A DNA stretch of 6,144 nt from an uncultured Eggerthella sp. (GCA_900548955.1 URMQ01000100.1:1-6144); one strand, 5' to 3'; positions 1 to 6,144 are shown, counted from the stretch's first letter. Notes: generated from the letters alone by a model not told the origin. Numbers and translations are program-made.

Positions 1-1
1 A

Positions 2-1540
2 GTACAAAAACCGATAAAACGAAACAGCCATGAAGAAAAAGATCTATGCGGTGCTGCCGTTGCTGCGGAAATTGCTCGTGAAAGTGCTGAAGAGATACAA
101 AGTGAGCATCGCATTATGACCTCTGAAGAAGAAGCAGCGCTTGCAGAAGCGCTAAAGGGAAGTCATGAGTTAAAGGCTGAATCAACTGCGTTCCCGAAAG
201 TCCAGTTCACCAAAGAAATGAAGGAAGCGGGATATACCATTTTGTGTCCTCAAATGGCTCCGATTCACTTCGATTTGTTGTTGCCAATTTTTAATGCTAA
301 TGGTTACAACATGGAGCTGTTGCCTGCAGTTGATCACGGTGCGGTGGATGCTGGGCTGAAATACGTTAACAACGACATTTGCTATCCTTCCATTTTGGTT
401 ACTGGCCAAATTATGGAAGCGGTTACTTCTGGTCGTTATGATACCGACAAGCTGGCAGTTATCATCACGCAAACAGGTGGTGGTTGTCGCGCTACGAACT
501 ATATCTCTCTAATTCGTAAAGCACTTAAAGCTGCTGGATTGGGTCATATCCCTGTTATTTCTTTGGCATTCAAGAAACTTGATGAATCTAATCCTGGTTT
601 CAAGCTTTCAGCGACCATGCTTTATAACGCAGTATTTGCTTTGTTCTATGGTGACTTGCTTATGCAATGCTTGTATCGCACGCGTCCTTACGAAATTGAG
701 CCAAATGCTGCTCAGAATCTGTTTGATTATTGGATGGCAAAATGTAAGCAGCAGGTCTACGAGGGCGAAAAGTTTGGTCGCTACAAGAAGACTGTCCGTG
801 CCATTGTTGACGACTTCGACAACCTGCCTTTGCAGGGTGAAGGTACTAAGCCTCGTGTTGGTGTCGTTGGAGAAATTTTGGTTAAGTTCCATCCTACTGC
901 TAACAATCAGGTCGTTGATGTTATTGAAGCTGAAGGGTGCGAGGCAGTTGTTCCTGGCTTAGTTGATTTCTTCTTATTTGGTATTGCTGGCTCTATCTTC
1001 CAGCAGGAAGGGGTAGGTAAGTCAAAGAAGGGCGCAACAGGCGCTCGTGCAGCATTAAAGGCAATTGCAAAACTTCGCAAACCTATGAATGATGCACTTG
1101 AAAAATCAAGTCGTTTTGAAGCGCCAACTGATATTTTCACGCTTGCAAGTTACGCAGAAGAGATCTTGTCGCTGTGTAATTCAATGGGTGAAGGTTGGCT
1201 GTTAACGGCGGAAATGGTAGAGCTCATTCGCAGTGGCGCGCCAAATATTGTTTGCGCTCAGCCTTTTGCTTGCTTGCCTAACCACGTGGTAGGTAAAGCT
1301 GTTATTAAGGAACTGCGTCGTCGTTATAAGGGAACTAACATTGTAGCTGTTGACTACGACCCGGGTGCTTCTGAGGTTAACCAGCTTAACCGAATCAAGT
1401 TGATGATTTCTGTTGCTAAGGCAAACTTGGAAGAGGATTTAGCGCAGCGTCAGCCTCACGATATGCCTTCTCGTTCGCAGGCAACTGACGATTTTGATGT
1501 ATTTAGCACCGAAGACGAAGTTGTGCAAAAGCAGGTATAA
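2..1540 (+). CDS. 2-hydroxyacyl-CoA dehydratase activase-type giant protein, C-terminal part (5' truncated)
   Basis: The frame is open from the left edge to the TAA at 1538-1540, giving 512 residues with no start of its own. The ATG at 116 lies inside a charged linker and is not a credible start. From the family, such proteins reach roughly 1,400 residues: N-terminal ASKHA ATPase/[4Fe-4S] activase modules, then dehydratase-like and DUF2229-type domains. They are thought to deliver an ATP-driven low-potential electron to 2-hydroxyacyl-CoA dehydratases in the cytoplasm. Visible here, counting from the ATG at 116, are conserved Cys44 (LCPQ), Cys89 (ICYPS), Cys124 (GGGCRATNY), Cys380 and Cys386 (CAQPFACLPNH), plus GEGWLLTAEM and DYDPGASEVNQLNRIKLM near the end. 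The cysteines are plausible iron-sulfur or thiol ligands (inference). The last ~30 residues are polar, acidic and probably disordered. The ATPase part would lie upstream, and no dehydratase subunit gene is in view. Family call is firm; substrate is unknown. Confidence 0.85.
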   Translation, partial: VQKPIKRNSHEEKDLCGAAVAAEIARESAEEIQSEHRIMTSEEEAALAEALKGSHELKAESTAFPKVQFTKEMKEAGYTILCPQMAPIHFDLLLPIFNANGYNMELLPAVDHGAVDAGLKYVNNDICYPSILVTGQIMEAVTSGRYDTDKLAVIITQTGGGCRATNYISLIRKALKAAGLGHIPVISLAFKKLDESNPGFKLSATMLYNAVFALFYGDLLMQCLYRTRPYEIEPNAAQNLFDYWMAKCKQQVYEGEKFGRYKKTVRAIVDDFDNLPLQGEGTKPRVGVVGEILVKFHPTANNQVVDVIEAEGCEAVVPGLVDFFLFGIAGSIFQQEGVGKSKKGATGARAALKAIAKLRKPMNDALEKSSRFEAPTDIFTLASYAEEILSLCNSMGEGWLLTAEMVELIRSGAPNIVCAQPFACLPNHVVGKAVIKELRRRYKGTNIVAVDYDPGASEVNQLNRIKLMISVAKANLEEDLAQRQPHDMPSRSQATDDFDVFSTEDEVVQKQV

Positions 1541-1715
1541 CGAGGAATCTTCTATCCTGATTAGGATTACGTGAAAGGGGAACTGGTAAGTTCCCCTTTT
1601 TCTTTGGTATATAATTTGTCCTATAAGCCTGATCACAGAGGTAGTTTTTAAAAGATAAGCTTTGATTCAACTGCTGTTCCAGCAGTGTAAATGGTGCTTG
1701 GTTCCAGGTGCAAGA
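1541..1715. other. Convergent intergenic region between activase and threonine ammonia-lyase genes
   Basis: This 175-base gap holds the strong terminator at 1574-1605 and a second, smaller inverted repeat at 1670-1686 (ACTGCTG, loop TTC, CAGCAGT). The second hairpin lies about 30 bases beyond the ilvA stop on the minus strand. It is followed there by TTGAATC rather than a T run, so it is at best a weak terminator or an RNA 3'-end structure. A direct repeat GGTGC occurs at about 1693 and 1706. I see no coding frame, tRNA or other RNA gene in it. Confidence 0.5.
1574..1605 (+). terminator. Rho-independent terminator after the activase gene, possibly bidirectional
   Basis: A perfect 11-bp stem, AAAGGGGAACT (1574-1584) with AGTTCCCCTTT (1589-1599), encloses the tetraloop GGTA and runs into a T-rich tail (TTCTTT). 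It begins 33 bases after the activase stop. Because the stem has AAA and TTT ends, the same hairpin could also stop transcripts arriving from the convergent threonine ammonia-lyase gene, though the minus-strand tail (TTTCACG) is poor. Confidence 0.85.
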
Positions 1716-2927
1716 TTATAGATGAACTTGAATAAGCTTTGGACGGAAGCCTTTTTCTTCTAGAGCATGTACAATCCTATTCTTGTGATCAGTACCAAAG
1801 GCTTCAATAGTTACGCGCAATTCCACTGCTGCATTTCTGTTTGCAGTTACGAATTGGTTATGATCTAAGCGCACGACGTTGCCATTGCAGTCTGCTATTG
1901 TTTGAGCAACACGAACCAATTCGCCAGGGCGATCGGGGAGTAGTACTGATACCGTAAAGATTCGATCACGCTGAATAAGACCATGCTGAACAACAGAAGA
2001 CATCGTGATCACGTCCATGTTGCCGCCTGAAAGAATGGAAACGATCTTCTTTCCTTCAACGTTAAGGTGCTTTAATGCCGCAACTGTTAGAAGACCTGAA
2101 TTTTCGACGATCATTTTATGGCTTTCGACCATGTCTAAAAAGGCAACGATTAGTTCATCATCTTCAACGGTGATAATGTCATCGATGTTTTCTTGGATAT
2201 AAGGGAAAATTTGATCGCCTGGTTCGAGTACGGCGGTACCATCAGCGATAGTATTAACACTTGGCAGTTTTACAACATGACCAGCTTCAAGTGATGCTTT
2301 CATGCAGGCAGCACCTGCTGGTTCAACGCCTATTACGCTGATGCGTGGATTGAGCATTTTTGCAAGCGTGGAAACACCTGTTGCAAGTCCGCCACCCCCA
2401 ATAGGTACAAGAATGATATCGACGAGAGGCAGCTCCTGAACAATTTCCATTGCGATTGATCCTTGGCCAGCTGCAAGAATAGGATCATTAAAGGGATGGA
2501 TAAAGGTCAAAGAGCGCTCTTCTGCTAATTTCAGTGCATGTTCGTAGGCTTCATCGTAAACGTCGCCTGCCAACACCACTTCGGCCCCTTGTTCCTTGGT
2601 ACGTTCGACCTTAATGAGTGGGGTAGTTGTAGGCATAACAATAGTGGCAGGAACACCATACTTTCGCGCTGCATAGGCTACGCCTTGTGCATGATTGCCC
2701 GCAGAAGCAGTAATTAATCCATGAGAACGCTCTTCGTCGGTCAGTGTACTGATTTTATAATAAGCACCACGTACCTTATAAGCGCCAGTACGCTGCATGT
2801 TTTCTGGCTTTAGGTAAACCTCATTACCTGTTTCTTTACTGAAATGATGGCTATAGATCAGTTTTGTCTCTTGGGTAACTTCTTTTACTTTTTTTGCAGC
2901 TTCTTCAAATGTAGCGAGCGTTAACAT
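1716..2927 (-). CDS. ilvA: Threonine ammonia-lyase (threonine dehydratase) with C-terminal ACT domain
   Basis: PLP enzyme of fold type II that converts L-threonine to 2-oxobutyrate and ammonia via 2-aminocrotonate, usually also acting on serine; cytoplasmic. Its 403 residues match the ~400-residue single-ACT class, shorter than E. coli IlvA (514, double regulatory domain) and longer than ACT-less TdcB (329). Visible motifs: Schiff-base Lys51 in RTGAYKVRGA, SAGNHAQG at 75-82, the phosphate loop GGGGL at 177-181, and SGGN at 300-303 near the pyridine nitrogen. An ACT domain from about 325 to 402 (FTVSVLLPDRPGELVRVAQ onward) suggests amino-acid feedback. Residues 275-278 read ENSG where many homologues have EGAG. 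The start has AAAGGA five bases upstream. It is divergent from ridA, which removes its reactive enamine product. Whether it serves isoleucine synthesis (ilvA) or threonine fermentation (tdcB-like) cannot be told here, as no other ilv genes are adjacent. Confidence 0.93.
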   Translation of the reverse strand: MLTLATFEEAAKKVKEVTQETKLIYSHHFSKETGNEVYLKPENMQRTGAYKVRGAYYKISTLTDEERSHGLITASAGNHAQGVAYAARKYGVPATIVMPTTTPLIKVERTKEQGAEVVLAGDVYDEAYEHALKLAEERSLTFIHPFNDPILAAGQGSIAMEIVQELPLVDIILVPIGGGGLATGVSTLAKMLNPRISVIGVEPAGAACMKASLEAGHVVKLPSVNTIADGTAVLEPGDQIFPYIQENIDDIITVEDDELIVAFLDMVESHKMIVENSGLLTVAALKHLNVEGKKIVSILSGGNMDVITMSSVVQHGLIQRDRIFTVSVLLPDRPGELVRVAQTIADCNGNVVRLDHNQFVTANRNAAVELRVTIEAFGTDHKNRIVHALEEKGFRPKLIQVHL

Positions 2928-3032
2928 GGAGGTCCTTTACTCTTATAGTATGAATTGTTTGTTTTGAAATGTTATCTTAACAGCGTTACGTTATCACTAT
3001 TTATAGTACAAAGTTGCGAAAAGGGAGAAAGA
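2928..3032. promoter_or_regulatory. Divergent promoter region ilvA <-> ridA with GTTA/TAAC repeats
   Basis: This 105-bp AT-rich spacer must hold both start signals if the two genes are transcribed independently. For ridA, plausible pairs are TTGAAA (2964-2969) with TACGTT (2987-2992), spacing 17, or TTAACA (2977-2982) with TATAGT (3002-3007), spacing 19; neither is ideal. No convincing minus-strand promoter stands out. The octamer TTATAGTA occurs at 2943-2950 and again at 3001-3008. Between these, GTTA at 2971, TAAC at 2978, GTTA at 2985 and GTTA at 2990 form a cluster in alternating and direct orientation. A 5-bp inverted repeat ACTAT-TT-ATAGT (2996-3007) overlaps the second octamer. Regulator binding is inferred only. 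Confidence 0.4.
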
Positions 3033-3410
3033 ATGCACGCTATCAGCACTGAAAAAGCACCTGCTGCTATTGGACCCTATTCTCAGGGTGTTGTGGTCAA
3101 CGGTATTTTGTTTGCCTCTGGTCAAATTGCGCTTGACCCAAAAACAGGCGAGATGGTTGGTTCTACGATTGAAGAGCAGGCTGCGCAAGTTATGAAAAAC
3201 ATTGCAGGTCTTCTTGAAGCTGCGGGCAGTGATTTTGATCACGTTATTAAAACAACGTGTTTCTTGGATGATATATCTGACTTTGCTGCATTTAATGAAG
3301 TCTACGCTCAGTCGTTTGGAAAGCACCTTCCTGCTCGTTCTGCTGTTGGTGTTGATGCGTTGCCTAAGGGTGCATTAATTGAGGTAGAAGTAATTGCTTC
3401 GGTAGAGTAG
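3033..3410 (+). CDS. ridA: RidA, 2-iminobutanoate/2-iminopropanoate deaminase (YjgF/YER057c/UK114 family)
   Basis: Hydrolyses the enamine/imine intermediates released by PLP dehydratases (2-aminocrotonate, 2-aminoacrylate) to 2-oxo acids and ammonia, so protecting other PLP enzymes; the family forms cytoplasmic trimers. The ATG at 3033 is chosen because AGGGAG lies five bases upstream and gives 125 residues, close to the family's ~128. The frame runs upstream to a TTG at 2955, but that extension matches nothing in the family and has no ribosome site. Visible: APAAIGPYSQG at 9-19 (Tyr16 equals E. coli Tyr17), ASGQI at 28-32, NPKTGE-like DPKTGE at 35-40, Arg102 (equals the carboxylate-binding Arg105) in PARSAVGV, and Glu117 (equals Glu120) in IEVEVIA. 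The cysteine after ARS in E. coli (Cys107) is alanine here. The divergent threonine ammonia-lyase supplies its expected substrate. Confidence 0.95.
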   Translation: MHAISTEKAPAAIGPYSQGVVVNGILFASGQIALDPKTGEMVGSTIEEQAAQVMKNIAGLLEAAGSDFDHVIKTTCFLDDISDFAAFNEVYAQSFGKHLPARSAVGVDALPKGALIEVEVIASVE

Positions 3411-3425
3411 TGGTCAATTTTTAGT

Positions 3426-4319
3426 ATGGCAAAAATGTGCAATATGAATACTTCATCTAAAAAAGGAAAACTTATTATTTGTCCAACCCCATTGGGGAAT
3501 TTAGGTGATGTTACTCAGCGTAGTTTAGATGCCTTTACGTCCTGTGATGTGGTCTGTTGTGAAGATACGCGCGTTACGGGCAAGTTGCTTAGCGCACTTG
3601 GGTTGCGTAAACCACTAGAGCGACTTGACGAAGCAACTATTTCTTACAAGGCGGAAGTAATTGCGCAGCGCGTATTATCGGGTGAAGTTATTGCATACGC
3701 TTCTGATGCGGGAATGCCTGGTGTTTCGGATCCTGGTTTAAGACTTGTTGATGCTGCTCACAAGGCGGGAGCTACAGTAGAAGTCTTACCAGGACCTACT
3801 GCGGTTACAACAGCTTATGTTGCCAGTGGTTTTACTGCTCAGTCGTTTTATTTCGGTGCGTTCTTTCCCCGAAAATCGGGAGAGCGTCAAAAACTACTTA
3901 CTTCGCTAAAGTCTCTCGATGCGGTATTGGTGTTTTACGAAAGCCCATTACGCATTGTTTCTGCATTAAGGGCAGTTCAAGAGATATTTCCTTTGAGGCG
4001 TGTTGCGGTCTGTCGTGAACTTACTAAACTTCATGAAGAAGTTGTTCGTGGCAGGGTAGCTGAAGTAGTGCAAATTTTTGAACAAAGGCAAGAAGAGGGC
4101 TCTATAAAAGGAGAAATTGCACTTGTTATTGACGCTCCTAATGAAGAAGAATCACAGGCTGGCGTAGAGGACGCTCTTGTTTCTGCTGAAAATCGCGCAT
4201 CTGAGCTGCTTAAGGATTCTACCTATTCAAAGAAAGATATTGTGAAAATTCTTAAAGAAGAATTTGGTCTATCGCGCAACGATGCTTACGAGCTTGTGCA
4301 TAGTTCTAAATCTGAATAA
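3426..4319 (+). CDS. rsmI: 16S rRNA (cytidine(1402)-2'-O)-methyltransferase RsmI
   Basis: SAM-dependent tetrapyrrole-methylase-fold enzyme that 2'-O-methylates C1402 in the ribosomal P-site decoding region. At 297 residues it fits the family (E. coli 286). Motifs in order: PTPLGNLGDVT at 20-30, CEDTRVTGKLL at 45-55, SDAGMPGVSDPG at 93-104, LPGPTAVTTA at 121-130, FYESP at 169-173, RELTK at 196-200 and KGE at 227-229. The C-terminal helical segment (SKKDIVKILKEEFGLSRNDAY) is also typical. The start is undecided: in-frame ATGs at 3426, 3435 and 3444 all precede the conserved core and none has a clear Shine-Dalgarno. Residues 64-73 read LERLDEATIS, where many family members have a His/Asn-containing motif. 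It begins only 15 bases after ridA, suggesting co-transcription or translational coupling. Confidence 0.95.
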   Translation: MAKMCNMNTSSKKGKLIICPTPLGNLGDVTQRSLDAFTSCDVVCCEDTRVTGKLLSALGLRKPLERLDEATISYKAEVIAQRVLSGEVIAYASDAGMPGVSDPGLRLVDAAHKAGATVEVLPGPTAVTTAYVASGFTAQSFYFGAFFPRKSGERQKLLTSLKSLDAVLVFYESPLRIVSALRAVQEIFPLRRVAVCRELTKLHEEVVRGRVAEVVQIFEQRQEEGSIKGEIALVIDAPNEEESQAGVEDALVSAENRASELLKDSTYSKKDIVKILKEEFGLSRNDAYELVHSSKSE

Positions 4320-4394
4320 TGTAATTCCTACGATATCTTTTGCATGGTATTCTTTCACTGTTTGGGGAATTTATCGTGCGAAATGGGTTCTTTT

Positions 4395-5693
4395 ATGAAT
4401 AAGCAGCGTGTAAAAACACCGTTGTCAGCGCGTCATATTATGGTTATTGCAGCTGGTATTCTGCTGTGTTTAGGACCCTGTGCTTTGGTGTACAATACCT
4501 GGTCAATTTTTGTTGTTCCCGTATCCACTGCGCTTGGGGCAAGCTCTTCTCAATTTACGCTTTATATTACTTTGGTTTACTTAATAGGTGGTTTAGCTTC
4601 ACCTGTTGCAGGCAACTTAATGGAACGTTTTGATTTGCGTATCGTCCTTTCTGTTTCAGTCTTGTTTGTGACGGTCGGTATGGGGTTGTGTGCGTTCTGG
4701 AATCATATTTGGCAATTTTACATTTCTGGAATTCTGATTGGTTTTGGTATCGTATCGTTAATGTTTCTTGCTGTTCCAACCCTTATTAATCGTTGGTTTG
4801 TAGAGCGTACAGGATTTTTCATCGGTCTCTGTTTTTCCATGTCTGGTGTTGGTGGAGCGCTTTGGAGTATGGTTGGCGGTATCGTTTTTTCTGTTGCAGA
4901 TTGGCGTAGTGCGTACCTTCTGTTTGCCGTATTAGTTCTCGCTACTGGTCTTATTGCAAGTCTTGTACTGATAAGAAGTTATCCTTCCGAGATTGGATTA
5001 TTGCCTTACGGCGCTTCGGCAGATAATAAGACAAAAGATGATGATGTATCTCAGGCGAAAGGCAAGCAATGGGGAGTGCCTGCTCGTACAATGTTTAGGT
5101 CTCCTGTGTTTTATACCTTGATGATTACTATGGGTATTTTTAATGCGTTAACGGTCGTAGGTAATCTCTTTGCAACCTATATTTATCACTTAGGAGACAT
5201 TGGAAGCGCTGGAGTAACAGCACAAAGCGCTATTATGCTTGCATCAGCAGTTGCTGCTTGCATTATGGTACTTTCTGCAGTTGGTAAGGTGTTGTTGGGG
5301 GCCGTCTCGGATAAGAGTTTGTTTGTTGCTTTATGCATCCCTTGCGTATGCGGTTCACTCAGCATTTTATTTATGTGGTTTGGTGCTCCAATTTCACCCT
5401 TATTTATTTATGCTGGTGGATTGTTGTGCGGTGTTCTTTATGCTGCCGTTGATGCGCTTGGTGCATCATTTACGCGTCAGATTGCAGGTCCTCGTGATTA
5501 CACGCTTATCTATTCGCGTGTCGCAATAATTGTTAATTTGGCAGGTGCAGTATCGGCCACTTTGTTCGCCGCTGTCGCAGAAATTAGCTGGGAAGCGGAA
5601 TGGATTATGGCTTTGTCGCTTATTGCACTAGCTTTTGTGCTTGGACTTGCAACAATTGTTAAAGGTACGAAGTTAGAGCAAACGTACGAATAA
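4395..5693 (+). CDS. MFS transporter, oxalate/formate antiporter- or monocarboxylate-like
   Basis: Integral membrane carrier of the major facilitator superfamily. With the start at 4395 it has 432 residues and about twelve hydrophobic helices, roughly at 15-36, 54-72, 83-101, 106-128, 140-164, 172-194, then after a polar loop 238-262, 276-300, 307-329, 333-353, 373-395 and 401-423. A degenerate motif A (GNLMERFDLR) follows helix 2 and its second-half copy (GKVLLGAVSDKS) follows helix 8. NRWFVERTG before helix 5 and PSEIGLLPYG at 197-206 after helix 6 are wording I associate with the oxalate/formate (OFA) and monocarboxylate branch; the substrate cannot be read from sequence. In-frame ATGs at 4344 and 4383 would add 17 or 4 residues. 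None has a good ribosome site, and 4395 is preferred because MNKQRVKTP gives the usual short basic N-terminus. It lies downstream of rsmI with no visible terminator between. Confidence 0.82.
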   Translation: MNKQRVKTPLSARHIMVIAAGILLCLGPCALVYNTWSIFVVPVSTALGASSSQFTLYITLVYLIGGLASPVAGNLMERFDLRIVLSVSVLFVTVGMGLCAFWNHIWQFYISGILIGFGIVSLMFLAVPTLINRWFVERTGFFIGLCFSMSGVGGALWSMVGGIVFSVADWRSAYLLFAVLVLATGLIASLVLIRSYPSEIGLLPYGASADNKTKDDDVSQAKGKQWGVPARTMFRSPVFYTLMITMGIFNALTVVGNLFATYIYHLGDIGSAGVTAQSAIMLASAVAACIMVLSAVGKVLLGAVSDKSLFVALCIPCVCGSLSILFMWFGAPISPLFIYAGGLLCGVLYAAVDALGASFTRQIAGPRDYTLIYSRVAIIVNLAGAVSATLFAAVAEISWEAEWIMALSLIALAFVLGLATIVKGTKLEQTYE

Positions 5694-5736
5694 ATAACTA
5701 AATCAAAAGCCTTACCTAAACTTTTAAAGAGTTATT
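5693..5736. terminator. Weak possible bidirectional terminator between convergent genes
   Basis: The 41-base convergent gap contains nested AT-rich inverted repeats: AATAACT (5693-5699) with AGTTATT (5730-5736), and inside it AAAAG (5705-5709) with CTTTT (5721-5725). The stems are short, poor in GC and separated by unpaired bases, and they overlap both stop codons. Position is suggestive, structure is not strong. Confidence 0.22.
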
Positions 5737-6144
5737 AGTCGAGGTTTGCTATCGCTTCACGAGCTTTATCCATTTGAGCTTCAATGTCCATGCCGATAAT
5801 ATCGAGTCCTTCTGCGCTCACGAAGCGTGTTTCGCCAAGATCGAACATTTCTGCAATCCCGCAGATATAGTCATAGCCAAAATTCTTGTCAGCTATGAAG
5901 CCACCGCTCGTTGTAAAGTAGGTAAGCTTCTGTGATTTACATAATCCTTCAGGGCGTCCTTCAGGAGTGTAGTGAAAAGTAATATCACAAACGCAGCAGT
6001 GTTCAATATAGGTCTTAAGCGCTGCAGGGAACGAAAGATCCCAGTAGGGAGCACCAATTACTACTTCGTCTGCTTTGGCCATCTGGTGTGCTAAATCAAA
6101 AATGGGATCTTCCCATGCACCTTCGGATTGTTTTAGCATGCGAT
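5735..6144 (-). CDS. Flavodoxin-fold NAD(P)H-dependent oxidoreductase (Flavodoxin_2/AzoR-like), C-terminal part
   Basis: FMN-dependent cytoplasmic reductase of the quinone reductase/azoreductase superfamily; the physiological substrate (quinone, azo or nitro compound) is unknown. The frame is open to the right edge, so the N-terminal part, normally about 60 or more residues with the first FMN phosphate loop, is missing. The ATG at 6139 is probably internal (codon CGC precedes it in frame). Counting from that Met: GAPYWDLSFPAALKTYIEH at 29-47 aligns with the FMN-contacting PMYNF-type segment of AzoR, DITFHYTPEGRPEGLC at 52-67 with its GITFRYTEKG segment, and TTSGGF at 76-81 with the SRGG flavin loop. 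AEGLDIIG near the end is also family-like. A CCVC cluster at 48-51 stands out. It ends 41 bases from the MFS stop, convergently. Confidence 0.85.
   Translation of the reverse strand, partial: RMLKQSEGAWEDPIFDLAHQMAKADEVVIGAPYWDLSFPAALKTYIEHCCVCDITFHYTPEGRPEGLCKSQKLTYFTTSGGFIADKNFGYDYICGIAEMFDLGETRFVSAEGLDIIGMDIEAQMDKAREAIANLD

Noticed and set aside
182..472. Open frame of 96 codons on the minus strand inside the activase gene
   Set aside because: It lies wholly antisense to a strongly conserved coding region, has a low-complexity unrecognisable product and no ribosome site reason to prefer it. The same applies to minus-strand frames at 608-892 and 907-1140.
579..962. Plus-strand 127-codon frame overlapping the activase gene
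   Set aside because: It is an out-of-frame shadow, rich in Leu/Ser/Cys typical of shifted reading, within a well-conserved gene.
1610..1615. Perfect TATAAT just after the terminator, as a promoter for a small RNA
   Set aside because: No -35 element at a suitable distance (the upstream bases are the terminator stem), and downstream is only the 3' end of a convergent gene.
1439..1636. Minus-strand 65-codon frame spanning the activase 3' end and its terminator
   Set aside because: It would be read through the terminator stem and overlaps conserved coding sequence; the product resembles nothing.
2955..3032. Upstream extension of RidA to the TTG at 2955
   Set aside because: The added 26 residues have no counterpart in the family and would consume the promoter region; the ATG at 3033 has a good ribosome site.
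2997..3326. Minus-strand 109-codon frame opposite ridA
   Set aside because: Antisense shadow of a clear RidA gene; product unrecognisable.
5239..5529. Plus-strand 96-codon hydrophobic frame inside the MFS gene
   Set aside because: Shifted reading of a membrane-protein gene gives hydrophobic shadows; no independent start signal. The minus-strand frame at 4567-4779 is rejected for the same reason.

Overview
The window reads as an ordinary chromosomal segment of an anaerobic bacterium with moderate GC content. Protein style points to the Actinomycetota class Coriobacteriia, perhaps an Atopobium/Lancefieldella/Olsenella-like organism. The clues are the very large fused 2-hydroxyacyl-CoA dehydratase activase type, the clostridial/coriobacterial style flavodoxin-fold oxidoreductase, and the wording of RsmI. 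This placement is an inference from recall, not from a search; a Bacillota anaerobe is the main alternative.

Layout from left to right: (1) positions 2-1540 (+) hold the last 512 residues of a giant CoA-enzyme activase whose start lies outside the window, closed by a strong hairpin terminator at 1574-1605. (2) Convergent to it, 1716-2927 (-) encodes a PLP-dependent threonine ammonia-lyase with a C-terminal ACT domain. (3) Across a 105-bp divergent intergenic region, 3033-3410 (+) encodes RidA, the enamine/imine deaminase. (4) RidA is followed closely on the same strand by rsmI (about 3426-4319), a 16S rRNA 2'-O-methyltransferase, and (5) by a 12-helix MFS transporter (about 4395-5693) resembling the oxalate/formate or monocarboxylate branch. 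(6) Convergent at the right edge, 5735-6144 (-) is the C-terminal part of a flavodoxin-fold NAD(P)H-dependent oxidoreductase that runs off the window.

The clearest functional pairing is the threonine ammonia-lyase and RidA. The first releases reactive 2-aminocrotonate (or 2-aminoacrylate from serine) and the second hydrolyses it to the 2-oxo acid. They are transcribed divergently from one short region that also carries a cluster of GTTA/TAAC tetranucleotides, a candidate operator. The ridA-rsmI-MFS run may be one transcription unit, because no terminator is visible between the genes.

I see no CRISPR array, mobile element, tRNA/rRNA, defence system or convincing new system. The findings are therefore modest: the divergent module and its possible operator, lineage-type residue substitutions in otherwise canonical enzymes, and several start sites that the sequence leaves undecided.
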